From Deltaproteobacteria bacterium (GTDB lineage Bacteria; Desulfobacterota; Desulfarculia; Adiutricales; Adiutricaceae), in the NCBI GenBank assembly GCA_031288415.1, contig JAITRL010000272.1, positions 1 to 40,765 on the forward strand: a stretch of DNA of 40,765 nt. Reading direction: 5' to 3'. The notes beneath the pieces were generated by a model. The model was given only the letters and a program-made list of their open reading frames with translations. It ran no database searches and was not told the origin of the DNA. Positions 16,376 to 24,261 of the stretch are shown piece by piece (position 1 is the first letter of the stretch; the number at the start of each line of letters is the position of its first letter). The position numbers and the translations under genes are program-made.

Positions 16376-16969
16376 ATGACAGCCCCGCCCCCCAGAAAAG
16401 CCAACGTATCCCGCTCCACCAAGGAGACGACGATCGCCCTGGACCTCGCCCTGGACGGGGGGAGCATCGCCATCGAGACCCCTTCAGGGTTCTTCACCCA
16501 CATGCTCACGGCCCTCTCCACCTACGCCGGCTGGGGAATCTCCCTCAAGGCCCAAGGCGATGCCCACGTGGATCTGCACCATACGGTCGAGGACACCGGC
16601 CTCGTCTTAGGGGACGCCCTGGCGGCCGCCTTGGGCGACTTCTCCGGCCACCGGCGCTTCTCGTCGGCTCTGGTCCCCATGGACGATGCCCTGGCCGAGG
16701 CGGCTCTGGACGCCGGCAGAAGGCCTTACCTGCACTTCGAGGCCCTCTTCCCGCAACCTGCGGCGGGCGGCTTCGACTTCTGCCTGACCGAAGAGTTCTT
16801 CCGGGCGCTCACCGCCCGGGCCGGCTGGACCCTCCACTTGACGGGCCGCCGCGGCCGCAACAGCCACCACCTGGCAGAGGCCCTCTTCAAGGCCACGGGC
16901 CTGGCAGCGGCGCAGGCCCTCGCTCCGCGCGAGGGTTCCGGGCCCTTCTCCACCAAGGGCGTGCTGTAG
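16376..16969 (+). CDS. hisB: imidazoleglycerol-phosphate dehydratase
   Basis: 197 aa, the size of monofunctional bacterial HisB. It dehydrates imidazole glycerol phosphate to imidazole acetol phosphate in histidine synthesis, using two Mn ions per site. Both duplicated metal-binding motifs are present: HHTVEDTGLVLG (about 63-74) and RNSHHLAEALFKA (about 159-171). The C-terminus ends STKGVL as in the family. ATG 16376 is used because AGGA lies 7 nt upstream and the family N-terminus (R...TKET.I...L.LDG) begins just after it; the frame is open 40 codons further back into filler. hisA follows 349 bp on. hisH and hisF are not in the window. Confidence 0.95.
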   Translation: MTAPPPRKANVSRSTKETTIALDLALDGGSIAIETPSGFFTHMLTALSTYAGWGISLKAQGDAHVDLHHTVEDTGLVLGDALAAALGDFSGHRRFSSALVPMDDALAEAALDAGRRPYLHFEALFPQPAAGGFDFCLTEEFFRALTARAGWTLHLTGRRGRNSHHLAEALFKATGLAAAQALAPREGSGPFSTKGVL

Positions 16970-17167
16970 CTCTGGTTCTCCGCCCGGAAAGCTTGCTCGC
17001 CGCCTTCGGGCTCTGGCGCGGCGCCTCCGCTTTTCCCCAGGCGCCATGCGTTCTCAGGCCTTTACCGCCTGCCTTTCCCGTCTTTCGCCGCCAGCTGCCT
17101 GAGGCCCCCTGGCCGCGCTTCCAACGGCAAGCCGCCGGAGGCCAGCCTCCGCGCTACCCTTTCAGCG

Positions 17168-17280
17168 GCCCGCAACCGGCTACCCGCCGTCCCCGGCCCG
17201 CAACCGGCAACCCGCCTTCACCAGGCCGCAACCGGCAACCCGTCGTCACCAGCCCGCAACCGGCAACCCGCTCCCCGCAG
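17168..17280. repeat. 28-bp tandem array, 4 copies, upstream of hisA
   Basis: CCGCAACCGGC recurs with the CGCAACC anchor at 17171, 17199, 17227 and 17255, exactly 28 bp apart; each copy continues into ACCCG and a variable C/T-rich end. Copies are contiguous with no unique spacers. The array ends 38 bp before the hisA start codon. Confidence 0.9.
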
Positions 17281-17318
17281 CCGACGATTTGCCGACCGCA
17301 GGAAGCGCGAGGTGTCCC

Positions 17319-18044
17319 ATGATCCTGATCCCCGCCATTGATCTGAAAGATGGCAAATGCGTTCGCCTGGTCCAGGGCGACTTCGAGAGGAGCACGGTCT
17401 ACGGCCTGGATCCCGCTGAGACTGCCAGGGGCTGGGAGAGGTCCGGGGCGGCCCTCATCCATCTGGTGGACCTGGATGCCTCGACCGGAGCCGATGCCAA
17501 CCGGGCGGCGGTGGAGGCCATCCGCGATGCCGTCTCCTGCCCCCTGCAGCTGGGCGGCGGCATCAAAGACATGAATGCCGCGGAACGCTGGATCGAGCGG
17601 GGCATTGATTGCCTGGTCATGGGCACGGCGGTCTCCGAGAACCCCGGCCTCGTGCGCGAGGCCTCCTCCCGCTTTCCCGGAAGGATCGCCGCTGCCCTGG
17701 ACTCCCGGGGCGGGATCCTCAAGACCTGGGGCTGGCGCCGCGATACCGGCAGGGGCCTGCTGGAGGCCGCCGCTTCCCTTAAAGAGTTGGGAGTGTCACT
17801 GGTTATCCACACCGATGTGGACAGGGACGGCACCCAGGACGGGCCCAACATAGCGCTGGCCAAGGAGGTGGCCAAGGTCTCCGGGCTCCCCACCGTCGTC
17901 TCGGGAGGGATCTCCGGAGAGGCCGACGTGAAGGCCGTCAAGGCCCAGGCCCCGGAACTCTACGGGATAATCACCGGCAAGGCCCTGTACGCGGGCACGC
18001 TGGACTTCACCAAAGGCAGGAACATCCTCGCCTCCCTCAACTGA
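17319..18044 (+). CDS. hisA: phosphoribosylformimino-5-aminoimidazole carboxamide ribotide isomerase
   Basis: 241 aa, normal length for this (beta-alpha)8-barrel enzyme, which opens the ribose of ProFAR to give PRFAR in histidine synthesis. Seen: IPAIDLKDGKCVRL with D8, LQLGGGIKD (77-84), the second aspartate in AALDSRGG (D128), HTDVDRDGT (164-172), VVSGGIS (193-199) and GIITGKALYAG near the end. ATG 17319 is chosen because GAGG lies just upstream and the family starts MILIPAID; an in-frame start at 17289 would add unrelated residues. The last codons and stop are duplicated immediately downstream (18014-18077). Confidence 0.97.
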   Translation: MILIPAIDLKDGKCVRLVQGDFERSTVYGLDPAETARGWERSGAALIHLVDLDASTGADANRAAVEAIRDAVSCPLQLGGGIKDMNAAERWIERGIDCLVMGTAVSENPGLVREASSRFPGRIAAALDSRGGILKTWGWRRDTGRGLLEAAASLKELGVSLVIHTDVDRDGTQDGPNIALAKEVAKVSGLPTVVSGGISGEADVKAVKAQAPELYGIITGKALYAGTLDFTKGRNILASLN

Positions 18045-18077
18045 GAGGCAAGAACCTCCTCGCCTCCCTCAACCGGC
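18014..18077. repeat. 32-bp tandem duplication spanning the hisA stop codon
   Basis: Positions 18014-18045 (end of hisA, including its stop) and 18046-18077 match at all but about five bases, sharing CCTCGCCTCCCTCAAC. It shows coding DNA being copied outward into the spacer. hisA itself keeps a normal C-terminus. Confidence 0.9.
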
Positions 18078-18285
18078 CAAGGGGCCAGGGGCACAGCCGC
18101 CTTCCAGAGGCCTGCAGGCCGCCAGGGGTCCCCAAATCCTTGAGGAGCGCCTGAGGCCTGGAGCGCCTCCCAGCTGGGGCATGGCGGCCAGCCATGACCG
18201 AAATCCCTGATTCGGAGGCCATTCCATTGGCGCCATGGCGGCCTCCCGCCTGGCAGGCTGTAATGGGGCCATTTCAGGCCAGGTC

Positions 18286-18294
18286 TGCTACAAT
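18286..18294 (+). promoter_or_regulatory. possible extended -10 promoter of mutS2
   Basis: TG-C-TACAAT (TACAAT 18289-18294) resembles an extended -10 element. No -35 match is seen. Transcription from near 18301 would exclude an ATG at 18235 and supports the mutS2 start at 18430. Confidence 0.35.
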
Positions 18295-18429
18295 ATCCTG
18301 AAAAAGTCCCCTCTGCCTGACCCCGGGCGGAAGCTTTCCGATATATATTCACGCCCACTGGCCAGGCGACCGCTCCCGCCGGAACCATGGCAGGGGCCGA
18401 CTCGCCGCCCGAAGCGGCAAAACCAATTG

Positions 18430-21400
18430 ATGACTGAAAACAAGAGCCCAGACAGCCCGGAACGCCCGGATCGCCCGCTTCACTCCGGAAACCAGCATGA
18501 CTCCAGGCACTGGGATTGCCAGGAGCCGACAACCCCGAACGAATCCCAGGAAAACCGGCGAAACCCGGAAGCCCTGGAAACCTGCGGCATCGCGGCAGAC
18601 AGGGAACCCGGCCTCATCCCGGAAGCCCGGAAAACTCCCGGCCACGCGGAAGGCAAGGAATCCGGCCCTATCCCCGAAACCCCGGAAACTCGCGGCGACC
18701 CGGAGAGCAGTGAAACTCGCCACTCCCTGGAAGTCAGGGAAACCAACGGCATCCAGGAAGGCAGGGAAACCGGCGGCGCCCAGGCTGACCAGGAACCCCG
18801 ACCCGCCCAGAACGCCCTGGCAAGCCAAGCCCGCCAAGCGGCACGGCAAGCGCTCGATGGGCAAAAGACGCTGAATGCCCAAGATGCGCCAGCCCCGGCG
18901 GACAGCGGCGGCCAACCCCCTGAAGCCTTTGCCTCTGAAGGCCGCGATGCGGCCTCGGAGCCGGCTGAGCCCCCGGGGGCCATTGCCGCAGTGGAAGGCC
19001 GGGAGCCCAGCTTTTTCCAGAGGTTGACAGTTTTCCGGCAACGTTTTGACCCGCCGCCCTCCCAGGATTCTTTGAATGAGGAAAACCCCCAGGATTCCTT
19101 AAAAGAGGAAAACCCCCCGAATTACTCTGAGGCGGAAGGCCCCCCGGATTACTCTAAGGCGGAGAGCACTCAGGATTACTCTAAGACGGAGAACCCCCGG
19201 GATTACTCTGTGGCGGAAGGCCCCCAGGATAACTTTAAGGCGGAGGGCTCCTCGGATTACTCTGAGGCGGAAGACCCCCAGGATTCCTCTGAGGCGGAGA
19301 GCCCTCAGGATTCCTCTGAGGCGGAAGGGTCCCAGGATTACTCTGAGGCGGAAGACCCCCAGGATTCCTCTGAGGCGGAGAGCCCCCCGGCCCCGGCCGA
19401 AGAAGAATCCGGCGAGCCTTGCGGGCCGCTGGAGAGCCCGCTGGAGCGTGAGTACCGGGAACTGCTCGCGCTTCTCGCTGACGAGGCCGCCTCGGCCCCG
19501 GGGGCCGAGGCGGCCCTCGGCCTTTCCCCCAGCCTGGACCCTGAAGGCATAGAGACTTCCTGGAAGCTTATCCACGAGGCGCGCGTGGCCCTCCTGTCCG
19601 CCGGCTCCCTGGAGCTTTCCGCTCACCTGGACTTGGGGCCGCTCCTGGAAAAGGCCGCCCCCGAAGGCTCGGCCCTCGCGCCCGAGGAGCTTTTGCTCCT
19701 CAAGGAAGAGGCCCTGTGCTGCCGGGCTGCCAAGAGCCACTTCCGCGGCCTCAAGGAGGCCGCTCCCGGGCTATGGGAGATGGCGGAAGCCCTCGCGACC
19801 TTCCCGGAGTTCATCGAGGCCATGGACAGGTGCCTGTCCCCTGAAGGCGAGATCCTGGACACGGCCTCACCCGAGCTCTCCCGCATCCGCTCGGAGACCA
19901 TGGCCGCGCGGAAAGCCGTCACGGACAGGCTCGTCTCCCTGATGCGCGCCGAGGACTTCCGGCACCTGGTGCGCGACGAGATCGTGACCGTGCGCCAGGA
20001 CCGCTTCGTGATCCCGGTGCGCGCCTCCGGGGCGGGCAAGAGCCGGGGCCTCGTGCACGACTGGAGCAAGTCCGGGCAGACGGCGTACCTGGAGCCTCTG
20101 GAGGCCGTGGAGGACAACAACCGCCTGGCTTTTCTGAAAAAGAAGGAGGCCGCCGAGATCGAGCGGATCCTCAAGAAGCTCTCCGCCCTCAGCCGGGAGG
20201 CCGCAGGCGGCCTCAGGGCCTCCGGCGCCGTCCTCACGCGCCTGGACCTGATCCTCGCCCAGGGAAGGCTGTCGCTCGCCTGGAACGCCCAGGCCCCGGA
20301 GTACCGGCCCGGCGAAGGGCTCCGCCTCAAAGGCCTCCGTCACCCCCTCCTGGAGCGCCGGCTGGCCGCGGACGGCCGGAAAATGACGCCCCTGGACTTC
20401 GAGATCCGCCCCGAGGCCCCGACGGTGGTCATCTCCGGTCTCAACGCCGGCGGCAAGACCGTGGCCCTCAAGACCCTGGGCCTGGCGGTCCTGCTCGCCA
20501 GGACCGGCCTCTTCGTGCCCTGCTCTCCCGGCTCCAGGCTGGATTTCCCGGAGAGGGCCATGGCCGTCATGGGCGACAACCAGGACCTCGAGTCGGATCT
20601 CTCCACCTTCTCTGGGCACGTGCGGGCCCTGAGGCCAGTTTTGCGCCTGGCAGGCCCGGGGACCCTGGTGCTCCTGGACGAGCTCGGCGGGGGGACAGAC
20701 CCTGCCGAGGGGCAGGCCCTGGCCCTGGCGGTCCTGGAGGAACTCCAGAAAAGCGGGGCCTGGATCGTCGCGGCCACGCACTTCCACCTGGTGAAGACCT
20801 GGGCGACCCTCACGCCCGGCGTAATCCCCGCCGCCGTCAACTCCTCGGCCGACGGGAGCCCCTCCTACGGCCTCTCTTACGGAGCCCCGGGGTTTTCCGG
20901 GGGCCTCGCCATGGCCGGGAGGCTGGGGCTCCCCGCCCGCATCATCGACAAGGCCAGGGGCTACCTCGACGACGCCCACCGCAGGTCCCTGGAGCTTCTG
21001 AGCAGGCTCGACGAGGCCAGGGCCGAGGCGGCGGAGGCCGCCCGCCGCCTGGACGCCGAGCGCAAGTCCCTCAAAGCGGAGGCCGAGGCCGCCCGCAAGG
21101 CCCACGACAAGGAGATCGCCCGCATCAACCGGCTCCACCGGGAATCGGACCAGTCCCTCCGATCGTTCCTGTCCCGTTACCGGGCGGCCTACGACGAGCT
21201 CAAAGAGGAGATCCGCCGCAAGCTGACCGCCGGCGAGCGGGTGGACCCGGCGCGCCCCGGCATGCTCAAGGCCGAGATGGGCCGGGAGGCCGCCAAGGTC
21301 CGGCCTCCCGTCGTGGAGCGCCCGGAAACCATCCTTCCCCCGGAAGACCTCAAGCCCGGCGACAGGGTCCTGATCAGGCGTCTGGGCAGCCCCGGCACCG

Positions 21401-21810
21401 TGCGCTCCTGGAACAGCGCCAAAGGCGAGGGGGTGGTAGACTCCGGAAAATTCATGCTCAAGGCTACCTTAGCCGAACTGGGCCGCCTCCCCTCCTCCGG
21501 GAAAAAGCCCTTCGCCGCCGGAGGCTTCGTGCACATGGATCTCGCGCCCCCTCCCGAGACGGGGGTGCCAGGCTCGCTCATGCTTGTGGGCCGCTCGGTG
21601 GAGGAGGCCCTGGAAGAGATAGACCGCGAGATCGACCGCGCCATCGTCAAGGGCCGGGGGAACCTCACCATAATCCACGGCAGGGGCACGGGCAGGCTCA
21701 AGACCGGCATAGCGGATTTCCTCAAGAAGCACCCCCGGGTGCGGGGCTTCGTGACCCCCGAGAAGCCTCCCGAACGGGGCGGCGTGACCGAGGTGACGCT
21801 GGAGGTGTGA
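18430..21810 (+). CDS. mutS2: MutS2 endonuclease/ATPase with a 330-residue repetitive N-terminal extension
   Basis: 1126 aa against about 780-800 for MutS2. The core starts at about residue 334 (SPLEREYRELLALL) and has family length. MutS2 acts in suppressing recombination or rescuing collided ribosomes, depending on the organism. Core features: clamp/lever region, Walker A SGLNAGGKT (669-677), Walker B LVLLDELGGGTD (D750, E751), a coiled coil rich in Ala/Glu/Arg (about 855-920), a KOW-like stretch (about 975-1015) and a C-terminal Smr domain with IHGRGTG (1082-1088). The Smr LDLR/LDLH motif needed for nuclease activity in characterised proteins is replaced by LMLVG (1050-1054). The extension is Pro/Glu/Ser/Asp-rich, with 12 exact-period 9-residue repeats (19060-19383). 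ATG 18430 lacks a clear Shine-Dalgarno; an ATG at 18235 is open but lies before the likely promoter. Confidence 0.92.
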   Translation: MTENKSPDSPERPDRPLHSGNQHDSRHWDCQEPTTPNESQENRRNPEALETCGIAADREPGLIPEARKTPGHAEGKESGPIPETPETRGDPESSETRHSLEVRETNGIQEGRETGGAQADQEPRPAQNALASQARQAARQALDGQKTLNAQDAPAPADSGGQPPEAFASEGRDAASEPAEPPGAIAAVEGREPSFFQRLTVFRQRFDPPPSQDSLNEENPQDSLKEENPPNYSEAEGPPDYSKAESTQDYSKTENPRDYSVAEGPQDNFKAEGSSDYSEAEDPQDSSEAESPQDSSEAEGSQDYSEAEDPQDSSEAESPPAPAEEESGEPCGPLESPLEREYRELLALLADEAASAPGAEAALGLSPSLDPEGIETSWKLIHEARVALLSAGSLELSAHLDLGPLLEKAAPEGSALAPEELLLLKEEALCCRAAKSHFRGLKEAAPGLWEMAEALATFPEFIEAMDRCLSPEGEILDTASPELSRIRSETMAARKAVTDRLVSLMRAEDFRHLVRDEIVTVRQDRFVIPVRASGAGKSRGLVHDWSKSGQTAYLEPLEAVEDNNRLAFLKKKEAAEIERILKKLSALSREAAGGLRASGAVLTRLDLILAQGRLSLAWNAQAPEYRPGEGLRLKGLRHPLLERRLAADGRKMTPLDFEIRPEAPTVVISGLNAGGKTVALKTLGLAVLLARTGLFVPCSPGSRLDFPERAMAVMGDNQDLESDLSTFSGHVRALRPVLRLAGPGTLVLLDELGGGTDPAEGQALALAVLEELQKSGAWIVAATHFHLVKTWATLTPGVIPAAVNSSADGSPSYGLSYGAPGFSGGLAMAGRLGLPARIIDKARGYLDDAHRRSLELLSRLDEARAEAAEAARRLDAERKSLKAEAEAARKAHDKEIARINRLHRESDQSLRSFLSRYRAAYDELKEEIRRKLTAGERVDPARPGMLKAEMGREAAKVRPPVVERPETILPPEDLKPGDRVLIRRLGSPGTVRSWNSAKGEGVVDSGKFMLKATLAELGRLPSSGKKPFAAGGFVHMDLAPPPETGVPGSLMLVGRSVEEALEEIDREIDRAIVKGRGNLTIIHGRGTGRLKTGIADFLKKHPRVRGFVTPEKPPERGGVTEVTLEV
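19060..19383 (+). repeat. 12 x 27-bp in-frame repeat in mutS2
   Basis: Twelve contiguous 27-bp units with no indels encode the acidic nonapeptide PQDYSEAEx and variants (for example PPDYSKAES, PQDSSEAED). Rightmost copies are most alike. The exact reading-frame-compatible period and conserved Ser/Tyr/Glu pattern show in-frame expansion by tandem duplication. Confidence 0.93.
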
Positions 21811-22495
21811 CCACCGCCCGGCCTTCCGGGCACACCCCGGAAAGCCGGGACATCCGTGGCCGCGCGGAACCCGGAACTCCCTGTCAGGGCGGGGAATCCG
21901 GAAAAGCTTCCGATCCGGAACGCCGGGCTCCTGAAAAGTCTGAGTCCCTGAAGATCTTTTGATTTGAAACTTCGGAAGCTCCGGAAACTCCGGAAGATCC
22001 GCCAGATTCGACAGATCCGGAAGATCCGCCGGATTCAGCAGATCCGGAAGATCCGCCGGATTCGACAGATCCGGAAATCCGCCAGATCCGCTAGACCCGG
22101 AAGGTCTAAGGTTCCAGGTGATCGGGAGATCCGAAAGAGACGGAAAATCGGAAACCCTGATGTCCGGAAGACTGCTAAGGCAGGGAGAGAGGAAAGGCCG
22201 ACAGGCAGAGGGGCGGAAGGGAACACGGCAAAAGAGCTGAAGCCTGGAAACCAAAAAGGCCGGAAGCCGAAAACCGGACGGCGGGAAGGCAGCCTTCAAG
22301 CCCTCCAACGCCTTCAAGCCCTGCCCTCCTGCGGCTTCAGGACAGCAAAGCCTTCTTCCTGCCTTCGGAGGCCCGCAAGGCGCCTCGACAGGGGCCATGC
22401 GGGAGCCATTGCCCTGCCAGGAGGGAGCGGCTCTCCCGTTTTCGGGGAGGCTGCGGCCAGGGGCCCGGCCCCCAACCGGGCCGCTGGCCCCGCTA
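21811..22495. other. spacer between mutS2 and infA
   Basis: About 0.7 kb of filler before the infA promoter. It begins with CCGGAA-rich sequence that grades into the 27-bp array (21990-22097); 9-bp sub-repeats of CTCCGGAAA type precede the array at 21973-21990. An Arg/Lys-rich open frame crosses it on the plus strand but is simply the translation of the repeat. No terminator with a T run follows mutS2. Confidence 0.6.
21990..22097. repeat. 27-bp tandem array, 4 copies, downstream of mutS2
   Basis: Units beginning CCGGAAGATCCGCC start at 21990, 22017, 22044 and 22071, exactly 27 bp apart; the fourth is the most diverged. The sequence is unrelated to the 27-bp repeat inside mutS2 although the period is the same. 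It is built from a 9-bp sub-repeat close to CCGGAAGAT. Confidence 0.9.
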
Positions 22496-22524
22496 TTGAA
22501 ACACGGGAAAGCGCAGGGTATAAT
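22496..22524 (+). promoter_or_regulatory. sigma-70 promoter of infA
   Basis: TTGAAA (22496-22501), 17-bp spacer, perfect TATAAT (22519-22524). Transcription from about 22531 gives a leader of roughly 98 nt before the TTG start of infA. Confidence 0.85.
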
Positions 22525-22628
22525 TTAAGGATCGGGAAGTTTGCCCGGTAAAATCACAACCAGCCCCCCGCAGGGGGGCCCGCCCGACTGCGCCGCGGCC
22601 GCCAGACCAGCCGCGCTAAGGAGAGCTT

Positions 22629-22847
22629 TTGAGCCGAGAAGATCTGATAAAACTCGAGGGCCGCGTCACCAACACCTACGGCGACGGCCGCATGGAGGTG
22701 GAGACCTCCGATGGCGTGAAGATAAGGGCCATCCTCTCCGGGAGGCTGAAGAAGTTCAAGATCCGCGTGCTTTTGGGCGACCGCGTGGAGGTCGCCGTCT
22801 CCCCCTACGACCCCACCCACGGCCTCATCACCTACCGCCTGAAATAA
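22629..22847 (+). CDS. infA: translation initiation factor IF-1
   Basis: 72 aa, the exact family length. IF-1 is a single OB-fold protein that blocks the ribosomal A site during initiation. The pattern M-x-x-ED-x-I-x-x-EG-x-V (1-13), ILSGRLKKFKIRVLLGDRVEV (35-55) and SPYDPTHGLITYR (58-70) matches IF-1, though it is more diverged than usual (for example VNTYGDGRMEVET in place of the common LPNAMFRVxLENG). Start is TTG 22629 with AGGAG 5 nt upstream. It has its own consensus promoter (22496-22524) and stands alone between two long spacers. Confidence 0.94.
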   Translation: MSREDLIKLEGRVTNTYGDGRMEVETSDGVKIRAILSGRLKKFKIRVLLGDRVEVAVSPYDPTHGLITYRLK

Positions 22848-23616
22848 GCTGCCGGCAGGCAAAGCGCGCGGCTGACCTCCGGCCGGCATTGCCTTGCCAG
22901 CCGCCCCCCCCGTACGGCAACGCCCGCGCTCTATTCGCAGGACCTGCCCGGGCCGCTTTGCGCTCCGCGCCGGAACGCGTCGGCACAACACGCGCCGATT
23001 CCTGCGCGGCCCTTGCCGAAGTCAGAGAGGCCCGCTCGCCGCTCCGTCTCCCTGCCCGCCTGAAGACCGCGAAAGCGACAAGGAAGCGGAACCCTTCGGA
23101 TTTTCCACGAGAAAATCTTGGAGTCGAGGCGCAGGCCGAAATGGACGCGCCGCCGGCCCCGAGTTTCCGCAGGGCTTTTCCGCATCAGGCGAGGCAAGCC
23201 TATCCTCCCGGCCCTAACGCCGCTTCTCCCGAAAGCCCTGACGCCTGAACTGCCCAACCGGCCTGACCCCTCCCCTCCCGGAAGCCTCCGGCCAGGGAAG
23301 CCCCGCTACCCGGCGCAAGCCCTCCGGGCCAGGAACCCCTGCCCCCCCGCAAGCCTTCCGGGCCAGGAACCCCCGCACTGGAATGCCCCCTTCCTGCTTC
23401 AGGCGCGGAAGCGTTCCGTCGGCCCTCCGCCAGGAACAGCTCCTCGGCAGCCGGCCCCTCGCCCGAGCGGGAGCAGGGGACCGTTACGGCGGGCCCTGAG
23501 CGAGGCCGCGCCCGAGCGCCGGGCGGGCACTGAGCGGACGGCCTCCGCAAAAAGGACGGCGGGCGCCTCCAAGACGGTTCGCCGCCGCAACCTTCCGGGC
23601 GCTTCCGCATTGTCGG

Positions 23617-23645
23617 TTGAAAAAGCTCCATGACAGGCGTATAAA
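23617..23645 (+). promoter_or_regulatory. strong sigma-70 promoter far upstream of ftsH
   Basis: TTGAAA (23617-23622), 17-bp spacer, TATAAA (23640-23645). Start of transcription near 23652, about 610 nt before the ftsH start codon. Only the eight-codon ORF at 23661-23687 and the terminator at 24143 lie close downstream. Confidence 0.7.
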
Positions 23646-24142
23646 CAAGGCGGAGCCAGCATGGACTCCTCCCGAGGAATCCGTTAAAAATTGGGGACAT
23701 AGCAATCTAGCAAAAATGAGGCCGACAGGAGTTCCCGCGCTGCCGCCCATGCCCAAGAACGATTTCAACTCCCGGAGAGCAAGGCCGCTACAGGCCCGGC
23801 ATCAGCTTTTTCCGCGCCCTGTAAATACCGCTTCCGGCATTCATGGGCCGGGAAGCCCTGACGGCCGCCCATGCCGACCCGGCCGAGCCGCCGTCCCGGA
23901 TCCTGCCGGCTTTCACTGCCGGGAGCGGCCCTCCGGATCGGCCCGCGGGAAATCCCTGAAATCGCCTTGACTGCCGAGGCGAGGGCCGAACAGGAAAAAA
24001 TCTTCACGCGGGCTTTTGCGAGCGATGTTTCAGGGTTGACGCCCGTGACGTTCCCGTCAGCGGGAAAAGCCCTGGTTTTGCCTTGACGGGCCCTGACGGC
24101 CCTAAGAGGCGTGCGGCGGCCCCTGACACGGGGTCCTCTCCT

Positions 24143-24165
24143 GCCCGGATCCGGGCCCTTTTTTT
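24143..24165 (+). terminator. intrinsic terminator / possible attenuator before ftsH
   Basis: GCCCG-GATC-CGGGC followed by CC and seven T residues (24159-24165) is the best terminator in the window. Two competing pairings are visible: GGGGTCC (24130-24136) with GGACCCC (24171-24177) enclosing the whole element, and CCGGG (24151-24155) with CCCGG (24166-24170) across the T run. That is the geometry of a switchable terminator. It lies about 97 bp before the ftsH start. Confidence 0.65.
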
Positions 24166-24261
24166 CCCGGGGACCCCTCCTGCCGCGGGCGCAAGCCCGG
24201 GCGCCTCACCCCCCCCGACCCGGCCTTCCCCCAGCGGGAAGGCGACAGCCGGAGAAGCCAC

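Larger units (their letters stand above)
22848..24261. other. 1.4-kb spacer upstream of ftsH
   Basis: No convincing gene. 22848-23610 is GC-rich filler with a loose GCCTTCCGGGCCAGGAACCC-type repeat at about 23290-23370. A consensus promoter lies at 23617-23645 and a strong terminator at 24143-24165. Between them is an eight-codon ORF (ATG 23661 to TAA 23687) with GGAG 6 nt upstream, then several TTGAC.GCC-like degenerate copies. The combination looks like a separate small RNA unit or a long regulated leader for ftsH. Confidence 0.55.

Noticed and set aside
17168-17280. CRISPR array
   Set aside because: The 28-bp units are contiguous and diverged, with no unique spacers and no cas genes.
21964-22551. 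Arg/Lys-rich 195-codon plus-strand ORF before infA
   Set aside because: It is the translation of the 27-bp array followed by filler and runs through the infA promoter; no family resemblance.
23690-23730. AAATTGGGGACATAG motif resembling sequences near REP-type transposase genes
   Set aside because: Single copy, no inverted partner and no transposase in the window.
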